Positions 55,382 through 64,000 of a stretch of 64,000 nucleotides of DNA are shown here, piece after piece. The stretch comes from Eleusine coracana subsp. coracana (taxonomy: Eukaryota > Streptophyta > Magnoliopsida > Poales > Poaceae), in NCBI GenBank assembly GCA_032690845.1, contig CM064430.1, positions 44,923,882 to 44,987,881 on the forward strand. The letters run 5' to 3'. The notes under the pieces were generated by a model. It was not told the DNA's origin, searched no databases, and saw nothing but the letters and a program-made list of their open reading frames with translations. Positions within the stretch are counted from its first letter, which is position 1. Every line of letters starts with the position of its first letter. A program made the position numbers and the translations under genes.

Positions 55382-57150
55382 ATTCCAGTGCTCTGATCGC
55401 TGACGATTTGCAAAGCCTCGGAATCTCCCGTCGCACTCGCCCCTCGCCTCGCCTTCTCTCCTTTTCTTTCGGTATCACCTGGTTTGCTACCAGCCTATGT
55501 ACCAACTGATTTGCTACCAGCATGGTTCACAAAACACACGAAACCGCTCGGTTATCATGATTTTTGACAAAACCGTCCGGTCTAGTTTGAATAACAAACT
55601 TACAAACTTAAAAAACATAATTTCTCTTTTGATTTTAAAGAACTAGATCAAGTGGCATGCGCAATTGCGCGTGCTAGAATTGTACTTTTTGTTAATTTAA
55701 CTCCACTAATTTGTAATTAGTGGGTGATGATATATTAGAACCATTTTTTTTATAGTATGCAAACATTTGATTATTCCACACAGTTCAATGGCAATTAAAA
55801 AATGTCAAAATAAGAGAATTTTAGGAAGAATAGACACATGCATGATTGCTTGTTAATCAATTGTTTATTCCCTATTTTATTTTATAGACAAGTTTTATGC
55901 AATGGCAGTATATTATGGTAAATCTGTGCTAAAAATTAGAACAGGAAGAAAGGGATGCTCGTGTTGGTAAATATCAGATTGTTTTTAAGTATGTTGAAGG
56001 ATGATCAGAAAAAATCATATGACTATTGTCAAACACTAATATAGCAAAAAACGTCATATGGTGAGATTGTTTATGACCATATAATTTGTTTTTGTAGATG
56101 ATGTCTCTAAAACAAAGATTTCTATGGATTATCCCATCCTTCCTTTCCTTATAAAAAGTACTCACGCCTAGAACATCTTTTTCCAACCATAGTTTTCCGA
56201 TGGTGATACCTTAGTGTTGCAAGGTTCTATTTGTGGCGGGTGGCACATTGATAGAGCTGAGGCACAATGAGCTACGTATTACTCCATACGTCAAATGTGG
56301 GACTTGGTAGCTTCATGTTGTGTTTGCCTATGTTCCTTCTTACGTTAATAATAGATTTGGATGGTTTTTTATTTCAGATGTGTGATTCACTCAGTTCTGA
56401 TCAATTGACGCCTCATAGTTATAACATCCGATTCATTCGGGCCCGTTAATTAGAGCTCTTGTTGTCCTGATAGTTAAGATGGTGGAGTGTAGAAGTAATA
56501 TATGCAGGCCACGCATTACATCAAAGTGGTAAGTTAGATTCAAAGAATTAATATATATTTGCAAATTAAAGAATATTGGATAGATATAAATATAAATTAT
56601 GAACATAAATAGTATGAGTTAAATACTGTAAGGAAGATTTAACTGAATAGGTTTCTAGTAGTAACATGCCACCAATTTCTGTAGGTGGAAAGGGAAGCGT
56701 ACAAATTAGAATATTCTAGAACATGCATCTTGTGTTGATTTCTATCTACACTCAAGTTATTTTTTGCTCTTGTCATTTTCGTCCTCTTTATTTAATGTCT
56801 TATCAATGGCTGTAATTGCTTGATCATCATATTTATTTTTGTCTTTCTTATCCAAGGTTGTCTCGCTAAATAAATTTTTGTGTAATTTCAATAGCTCATT
56901 GTACATATGTTAGAACGTCCATGATAAACATTAGTGCTAGATTGTAACACTTCAACAGTAGCATTAATAATAACTGTATTACAACACATGTGAAAACATA
57001 TATAATAATTACAAAAGTTTTCTTACATTAGTTTGGATTTTTCTTGTATTGTGTTACATGTCATGTAATAATTAAAGAGCTTATTTGCCATATTACCACA
57101 TATAGAATACAAAATAAATTGTTTTGATTTTTTTTGTATTTAGAGGAGAA
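55382..57150. other. AT-rich intergenic region, no gene seen
   Basis: Only short chance frames occur (up to 70 codons). A small palindrome (tggcatgcgcaattgcgcgtgc, about 55651) is the one visible structure. Confidence 0.5.
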
Positions 57151-57676
57151 GAGAAAATTGCCAATATTTACTTACATTTTATGGGGGGTTTCATTTATCC
57201 ACCGACAAATACTTTTGTTGCAGTCAGACACCAATAAGTTACACATAGTTTTTATATACCCTCTGAAATTTTGGCCAACTAATTGGGCTCTTGTTTAGCT
57301 TCTAACGTATCTCTAAATATTTCACTTTAGAGTAATTACCATATAGGGGTATCTAGAGTTATCAAATTTCGACTAAAAATTATCAGCGACATGAACATAT
57401 AGTAAGAGTAGTATGAGACATCATGAGCAATGTAGAAGAAAAAATGCTTAAAATGGTGATATATGTGTGGTTTAATTAATATCGTTGGTTAGTCAAATAC
57501 AATTGATAATTTGAAACTACAAGATGCTTGCTAAGAGTCATATTGGCCAGTAAAAGTTGTCAGAGAGGTATGTGAAAATAATGTGTAACTTGTAGGTGTT
57601 TGACTACAATAAAAGTATTTGCAGGTGGTCATATGAAAACCTCCATAACATGTAGGTGGGCCTTTGGAATTTTCTC
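57151..57676. mobile_element. fold-back (long terminal inverted repeat) element
   Basis: The left arm (57151-57275) starts GAGAAAATTGCCAATATT and has the block 'acaaatacttttgttgcagt'. The right arm (about 57555-57676) is its inverse with point changes (GAATTTTCTC at the end). The arms are about 120-125 bp. This resembles Mutator-type MITEs. The target duplication was not resolved. Confidence 0.7.
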
Positions 57677-58206
57677 TTTAAAGAATATTGTAAATGAAAA
57701 TACAATCAATATAGATCAATAATGCTCTTACACTACACAAAATTCTATATTGCACTGATGATGCGTTTGTATGTATGATCAATTAATAATTAGGAATTGA
57801 GCTCTGGTTAGATCAGTTATGCATTCAACCATGTTTAAATGCTTAAATAAAAGATCTAGTCTTGTTCACGTCCGATATCAACTCCTTACATACATACTGC
57901 CGGTATGAAGGCTCAGGAAAAAAAATAATCCATCTATTTTACAGTGTCATCTACTAATTGCACATGCATATATATAAGATCTGAACTCTCTACTAACACA
58001 CGCCATATATATGCATGCCACCACAGGGCTATAATCAGTCGTGGGTTTTTGGAGGTTGCTTGGGTTTATAGTGCTAAATACTACGATGACAATTGTATTA
58101 AATCAGAGCACTAAATACTACGTTCTTGTGATATCAGACCTAATCATTTAGCTCCTAGGTAAAAGAACCTAAACACCTGTGTTCCCAAAGTTCACTATCA
58201 TATAAA
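57677..58206. other. intergenic region, no gene seen
   Basis: No coding frame or terminal repeats were recognised. 'agtgctaaatactacg' and 'agcactaaatactacg' occur 40 bp apart (about 58070 and 58108). Confidence 0.45.
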
Positions 58207-58902
58207 TCTCTACAATCTATTAATTAAGGTGCGGTCGTCCACTTCATGTCCACAAAGTTAGAGATTCAATCCAAATCGGTTTCGTACCTTTCATATCAAA
58301 TACCAAATTTCAAAAATCATAACTCCCTCATCCGGAGCTTAAATTAAGCAAACTCAGACTCTATATTGTAGCTCTCGAAAAGTTCTACAACTTTGGTATT
58401 CAATGGAAATATAGATCCTGCCGTTTAGGTTTTCAAATATATGATGCAAAAGTATTTGTTCTGATTCGGACTTCTCTGCGCAGGTTTCTATGCGGAGCCC
58501 ATATCTTCTAGCTCTGAAGTCCAAATAATATGATCCACATATGTTTCGAAAAGGTATCGATGAGATTTACAACTTTCGTGTTTTAATGTTTTTCATTGGA
58601 GCAAGGTTTTAAGTTCAAAATCACGTTGCAATACAGTGTTATTTTGTAGACTGTGTAAATTGATTTTTCCTTTCAGATAACACTTCTAAAATATGGTAAA
58701 AAAATGATGAAAAAATATTATTTTTGATATATAAAATGGTATACTAAGAAGCACCAATAATAATATAAATATGATCTTTTATGTAAAAAATATAAATAAT
58801 ATTGAATATATCTAATAATTCTATTATATAAATAATTTATATTTAAGTTATAAAGAGTGTTTTATTTTTTAAGTCCGTAGCAACGCACGGACACTTTGCT
58901 AG
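58207..58902 (+). mobile_element. non-autonomous Helitron, copy 2
   Basis: It starts TCTCTACAATC after an A and ends with hairpin TCCGTAGCAACGCACGGA, then CACTTTGCTAG before a T. It is colinear with copy 1 at 46216 over its whole length (696 versus 687 bp). Confidence 0.87.
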
Positions 58903-58967
58903 TATTCATGTAATTTAGCATATGAAACTCTCATTTTTATGAAACTCAATGAAGCATGATCTATTAA

Positions 58968-59326
58968 GGGTGTGTTTGACAGGGCTTATGCTGCTACTTA
59001 TTGGAAGTGCTTATGCTCTATAAGCAGTTTGGAGTGTCAAATAGTAAAATAGCATAAGTGCTTATGGGGTATAAGCACCTATAAGCACTTTGCTATTTTG
59101 TACTATCATAAGTAGTTTGGACAAAGTAGCAAAATGTGGCTTTTAGTGCTTATGGTGGTCCTCTCTCTCAGCATAAGTAATTTGGACAAATAAGCATAAG
59201 CAGTTTTACCAAACGGATTGATTACTTATGCTACAATAAGCACTATAAACACTATAAGTAATTTTAACACAATAAACATTTTTAACACTATAAGCACTTT
59301 GAATATAAACCCTACCAAACATACCC
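58968..59326. mobile_element. Tourist/PIF-Harbinger-type MITE (same family as 46142)
   Basis: It is 359 bp: GGGTGTGTTTGACAGGGC at the left, CCCTACCAAACATACCC at the right, with TAA on both sides. The interior repeats 'ataagcactt' in both directions. Confidence 0.87.
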
Positions 59327-59344
59327 TAATTATTTACCATCAAT

Positions 59345-59486
59345 TTTTGGATTGTCATGATCCATGTCATCCACCCCGCTCGCCGTGACAGGCAACTTAC
59401 AGGCCTCCATGCCCAGGTTCAGCTCTTGCTAGTTGCTTCGTCATGGCCTCCAGATAACGCTTCGGCTTTATGGCTACTGTTAAAAC
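59345..59486 (-). pseudogene. exon-like segment A of an unidentified minus-strand gene
   Basis: On the minus strand, an acceptor-like 'ttttaacag' precedes the segment and a donor-like GTAAAT follows 'ttgatg'. It codes for a polar stretch with LSGGHDEATSK and, in another frame, MEACKLPVTASGVDDMD. It is homologous to segment B (59549-59698) in sequence and border position. It has a stop or frame change in the middle. I do not recognise the family. Confidence 0.45.
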
Positions 59487-59548
59487 AACAACATAATTTA
59501 GTATCTGACACTCGTCCATATTAGAAACACTCTATTAATTATTCACCT

Positions 59549-59698
59549 TCAATTCCGGAACTACCCTGATCCATGCCGTCCGCACTCCATTAGCAGCGAC
59601 ATGCAAGTCCCAGGCCTCCAAGACGTCCGTGTTTGGCTCTTGCTTTGTTGTGACCTCCTGCCCTCCTGTTACCGCTTCTGGTTTACTGGTATTGTTCC
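59549..59698 (-). pseudogene. exon-like segment B, tandem duplicate of A
   Basis: On the minus strand, an acceptor-like 'aataccag' precedes it and GTGAAT follows 'ttgaag'. The frame is open: AVTGGQEVTTKQEP then LEAWDLHVAANGV. A further donor-like 'aagcaggtaatc' near 59758 suggests an upstream exon. The function is unknown. Confidence 0.45.
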
Positions 59699-60182
59699 CG
59701 TAACAATGTTGATCACTTTGATTTTTTTTAATATAGAGAAAGATGATGAATGATTACCTGCTTGTGGTGTTGATTAGATGACAGGACACATGTGGCTGGT
59801 TGCTGACGATGCGTTGTCTAAGATTGAAGATGTTTGATGAATGGCGAAAGCACTTTCATTGGGGAATAATATAAATATAGATATGCTTCTACGGATATAC
59901 GGAGACATAGAGTTGTATGAGTTAAAAATAGATGTCTTAGAGATATACATTGTTTAATTATATCTGAGTTACGTGAGAGTTGAGAGATAGGCTTCCGTTT
60001 AGAAGATTTGACTGTACGATGTTTGGATGTGTATGCATGCTAATTATTATTTATTTTTTCAGGAAAATAATATCGTTTTGTGGATGCCAGGGATCGACCT
60101 GTGCTTCTTAATGGTACCAAGAAACAATTTTGGTGGGAACGACGTGAGGGTATATGTGGAGTGGAGGGGACACATCCATTGT

Positions 60183-60377
60183 TAGGGTTCAAATAACCGG
60201 ATTGATCGGCCGGTTTGGTTTGATAAAAGACCGACCGGTTAAATGGGATAACTAGCAGTTAATCGAATAGCTACAGTATTAAGTCTGGTTTTCTAGAGTT
60301 AACCGATCGGTTAGCGCGATTGGCCGGGACTAGTTTTCTGGTTAACCGTCCGGTTGCCACCGGTTATTCGAACCCTG
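60183..60377. mobile_element. short hAT-like MITE rich in AACCGG
   Basis: The terminal inverted repeats are TAGGGTTCAAATAACCGG (left) and CCGGTTATTCGAACCCTG (right). Flanking 8-mers TCCATTGT and TCCACCAT agree at five of eight bases, a possible decayed 8-bp duplication. The interior has several GGTTAAC/ACCGGTT boxes. Confidence 0.6.
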
Positions 60378-60639
60378 TCCACCATACAAAATTAAACAAA
60401 GTGGAGATGAAGGGTGAGATACTTTTGCTTTTTGGTGAGAATTTCTAACCTATTTCTCTTTTTTTAGCCATCTTGATGAAAAGTTCATCTCCTTTTATTA
60501 TTAAATAGATACTACAGGATAGGAGAGAGAATGTCAAGATTCATTACATCTACTCTCTCTGTCTCAATTTATTTGGAATTTTAGAGTCCAGAGATTAAGG
60601 AGAAGTTTAAATGATAGATATACAGAAAACAAGAAATAT

Positions 60640-61180
60640 GATTGGTTACATGATTGGTTCCCTACATGGGTGCCAAGCTCGCCGCATGTAGCGACCGACC
60701 GATTGGTTGCCTACATAGGCACGCGGGCCTGGCTGCGCGCATGCAGAAGTGGCGTCTCAGCCTGGCTCAAACGTGACTCAAATCCGTTTTCAGCGGGCCT
60801 GACTCATCAAATGCAACCACAGTGTATATTAATGACAGTATTAATATATAATTAATATAATATAATCTAAATAATATTATCATATTTAAAAGTATATTAA
60901 GGCTTTATATGTTGTACTAAATGTTGTAAGTATGATTTTGAATAAAATAAGTCATATTTTAAATATTTATTTTATATTTTGTAATTAATTTAATAAATAC
61001 TTATACAGTTAATTAAACAACATCTCTTCTCAGCTAGACTGACTGAATAGTTGCAATCAACCAAACAAAAATATGTTGTATCTCCACAGCCTGTCTGAGC
61101 TGATCCTGTATGCCATATGCGAGCCAGGCTCTGCTAGCCCAAACCAATCGTGCCCCAAACCTCGGTATCTCCAGGTTCTG
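60640..61180. repeat. possible MITE relic with GC-rich ends
   Basis: GC-rich blocks at 60665-60790 and 61075-61165 ('gggcctggctgcgcgcatg', 'gcgagccaggctctgctag') flank an AT-rich centre. They share inverted words around 'agcctggct' and 'ttggttg'. The borders are not defined. Confidence 0.35.
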
Positions 61181-61759
61181 CAAACTGGCTGTTGGTATGA
61201 GTAACTGTGAAGCCCGTAGTTTGCTATGATTTCCTTGTTAGATGCTAACCTGAATCTCTTATCTAGTGGATTACTATAAACCGTCAACACATGGTAAATT
61301 AGTTTTATGTGCTAGTATTACATGTTGCACCGAGCAAAAGAACCAGAAAAACAAATGTATGTGAAAAACGAACTATAGCTGAATAGAACCGAACCATGAA
61401 CGTTGTGGCCACCGAATCAAGAGAAAAGATAGAGAAACACGAATCAAGTTTATGGTTCGAACCAAATCAAACCACAGTGAATAAAAATGTTAATTTGAAC
61501 TACGTCTTGAGGAGAGAGCATTTGCCCGTAGAGAGAAAGGTGAAAAAGATAAGTTTTTCTATTCTGAAAACTAAGTCTCATCAAATGCTCTTCACATCGT
61601 AGCCATGGAACCATCCTAGAGTTCAATTTCCTAGAAAGACCAAAACAATTTTTCGTTTCTCTTCATGATGTTTATGTCAGTTTTGACACTGTTAAGTGTT
61701 AAGTAGAGGATAAAAAAATCCTTTTTACTCCTGATACAAAATGTAACTTTATTTTTCAA
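61181..61759. other. intergenic region, no gene seen
   Basis: Only short frames occur. No terminal repeats were recognised. Confidence 0.4.
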
Positions 61760-62452
61760 AACTGTTTTGGAAAATGTATAGTTCATACGAAACTAGGCGC
61801 GGGCAGCGTGGGATGAGCTCGCCGAGGTCGATGGTATCCAAGGCCATTGTCAGCTGCTCAAGAGAGGTGAACTCGCCGGGCGGCGGCAGTGTATACTCGA
61901 GAGTCGAGAGGTTTAGTACGAACGAGGCGGCGCGTTCGAAGCAGGGCATCTAAAACTTGACGATCTCGGCCTCCATCAATGTAAGGAATCCGTAGTTGAG
62001 GTAGTTGCTAAGCCTGACGACGAGCTCCGCTGGCGTGAGCCGGTCAGCGGCCCGGAGCAGCGAGGAGATCCGTGTGTTGGTCTGTGTCGTGGCGGATGGG
62101 CTGCGGTCCCACGGGAACTCAACCCCGATGTCAAGGCGATTGAGGTTGGGGCGGACATGAGCCAGCACGTTCTGAAGCATGTTAGCGCCGACATCGTCGA
62201 AAATCAGTTCACGGAGCTCGGCCCAGAGGCCGTGCCAACGGTGTGAGAGCACGCTGGTGCGCGCGGCTTCACGGGCACACCGCAGAGTCGCAGACGGCTG
62301 AGAATGTCCAGGAGCAGCCCCTCCGGGAGGCTGCTGAGCCGGTCCACTCCATCCTCGGCTGTGCCGTTCCCTAGCGGCGTGGACGATGCTGACACCCTTG
62401 CGGTGCCGGCGATGGCGAGGCCAGGCCACGGCCCGGCCGGACGAAGCGGCAT
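61760..62452 (-). pseudogene. second F-box relic, paralogue of the 45484-43153 gene
   Basis: On the minus strand it starts MPLRPAGPWPG at 62452, with F-box LSSLPEGLLLDILSRLR. The frame changes near 62290, then reads AARTSVLSHRWHGLWAELREL and ISSLLRAADRLTPAELVV. A stop (61950) falls before MPCFERAASFVLN and LEQLTMALDTIDLGELIPRCPRL. It parallels the first exon of the gene at 45484 but ends near 61760, with no FBD part. It is a truncated pseudogene. Confidence 0.7.
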
Positions 62453-62518
62453 GGCTTGTCTTCGGGAACTGTGGGGAGATGGATTAGAAACTAGTTTTCA
62501 CAAATCAAAACAAGCATA

Positions 62519-62682
62519 CTCCCTCCATTCTAAAAATATGATATATAATTTATTTTATTACTAAATAAAATTTATATGTAACTTATAATTTTTCATATTT
62601 GAACAAATATTTCGGATAAGATGAATGATCAAAGTTAATAAAAAAAAAGACAATGGTAATAATAATTTTAGAATAGAGGATG
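62519..62682. mobile_element. Stowaway-like MITE upstream of the second F-box relic
   Basis: It is 164 bp: CTCCCTCCATTCTAAAA at the left, 'ttttagaatagaggatg' at the right, with TA on both sides. Confidence 0.78.
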
Positions 62683-62764
62683 TATCGTGTAGTCACAGGA
62701 GCGAAAATGGTACCTCTGTATCCATCGACAACGTCCCCATATAGTTAAAGTAACATCGGCTTAA

Positions 62765-63116
62765 GGGTGTGTTTGGTTAGGTTTTTTCTGTCTTTGGTTT
62801 TTCAAAAAAGTCAACAAACCATTAAATGGGTTGGCTATCAAAAAACGCAAAGCTTAAACAATATGATTGGGAATGAAAATTTTAAAAAATATGTAGTAGA
62901 ATGAAAATTTTAAACAAATTAAGATTGAGCTTTTAAATAGCATAAATTTGAATGAATAACATATTATTATACAGTTATCAGCTCATAGTCACTTTTTCAC
63001 AGTAGATTTTACCAAACGGCTTTTAACTTTTTCACATCTCTATCTCACAGCAGATTTATTCACAATCATAGCATACAAATTTTTTTTTTACAACCACAGT
63101 CAAATCAAATACATCC
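62765..63116. mobile_element. Tourist/PIF-Harbinger-type MITE
   Basis: It is 352 bp with ends GGGTGTGTTTGG and CAAATACATCC, flanked by TAA on both sides. Confidence 0.78.
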
Positions 63117-64000
63117 TAAAAATAGTGGCAGGAAAATTTGCATTTGTATCCATCGAATGGAAGCCAAGCAGACGGAAGGAACGCGGGCGGCCAGAGGCGT
63201 CTCATCGACTGCTGCAATCGGCGGAGTAAATGGGCCAACTTGCCAGCGAGCAGGGGAGAGCTTGTTTCGTAATATTGAACTTTCTTTTTTATTACCTATT
63301 ATAACCGCAAATAAATAAAATATGGACCTTTTTCTGATGAGAAAAAAACAAAATTGAACATGTTCTTTTAGGATTAATCGAACACGTTGAGACATGGAGC
63401 TATTTGAGGCCAAAAGAAACAAAAAAATCTAAGCCTTTGCAATCGCACGAGCAGAATCAGCCTACTACCTCTGTACGAATATCTTCATATCCCAGCAACA
63501 AACCTTCCTAAAGTGTCATGCGAATAATTCAAAAATGCAAAAGTCAGTCGAAGGAACTGGGAAACGGGAAAGAACAATAACTCTAGTTATCGCTAAACAT
63601 TGCTTAGCTTTTACTCATCTTTTTTTTTCCCTTTCATCTGGCTCAGCATTAGGCGATTGTCGGCTTGTCGCCATAGAGGGCATCTGCAATCAATTCTCCA
63701 AATCAATTAGCAAAATATCCGTTACTATTGACATTAAAAAAATTAAAACAAACAATATGCTACCATATTTATAAATGGAAAAAATTGTGAATATATTCCA
63801 ATTCCTTAACAGCTGTAGTTATCGTCTACTTTTTTTTTATCCATTCCTCCCATTTAAATTAATTAGCTGAGCATTTTTATAGTACTTGTAAGTCATTTCT
63901 AGGTCACCATGTTATTAACAAAAGATTAAGGTGTGATGAAGGATTTCTTTGAGTGTTTGTAATTATACTACGGTTCAAAGTGTTCAGCTCTGTTTAGGAT
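63117..64000. other. end of window, no gene seen
   Basis: There is a small GC-rich block at 63150-63260 without a recognised domain. Other frames are short and AT-rich. Confidence 0.4.

Overview
This window reads as nuclear DNA of a grass (Poaceae). The evidence is the set of elements it holds: Ty3/Gypsy LTR retrotransposons of Athila, Tat and chromovirus type, Stowaway and Tourist-type MITEs, Helitrons ending in a hairpin plus CTAG, and an L1-type LINE with a C-terminal RNase H. There are also F-box/FBD gene relics and one spliced WAT1-type (nodulin MtN21/EamA) transporter gene. No organelle, bacterial or tRNA/rRNA genes were seen.

Region 1 (1-37.3 kb) is a retrotransposon nest. Bases 1-1097 are the 3' end (3' UTR plus LTR) of a Tat-type element. 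At 1.1-6.3 kb lie LTR-like and promoter-like sequences. A plus-strand pseudogene with a Transposase_28-like ('putative gypsy type transposon') domain starts at 6342. It is split at 7013 by a 29.2-kb Athila-like element (7014-36229) and resumes at 36235. The Athila element's 3' LTR is split by a Tat-like element (16347-35250; target duplication CATAT). The Tat reverse transcriptase domain is split by a minus-strand chromovirus, probably CRM-like (20008-27798; target duplication CCACT, two 922-bp LTRs). All four layers carry in-frame stops and frameshifts, so none looks autonomous. Many of the stops fit C-to-T change at methylated cytosines.

Region 2 (37.3-49.3 kb) is gene-bearing. It has a small Stowaway MITE, a CACTA-like element, a seven-exon WAT1-type gene (39420-41572) lacking one nucleotide at the exon 4/5 junction, and a minus-strand F-box/FBD pseudogene (45484-43153) with two MITEs in its intron. 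Further on are a Tourist-type MITE with a Helitron inside it and a long-TIR Mutator-like element with a GC-rich minisatellite core.

Region 3 (49.3-55.4 kb) is a complete-length but decayed L1-type LINE flanked by an exact target duplication. Region 4 (55.4-64 kb) is AT-rich. It holds a fold-back element, a second copy of the same Helitron beside a second copy of the same MITE, a tandem pair of duplicated exon-like segments on the minus strand, a second F-box relic and more MITEs.

The signal I found least explained is a dimeric palindrome with core CCGATCGG. It recurs at fixed 20- or 21-bp steps at eleven places in the Athila-like element, in LTRs, coding sequence and noncoding sequence alike.
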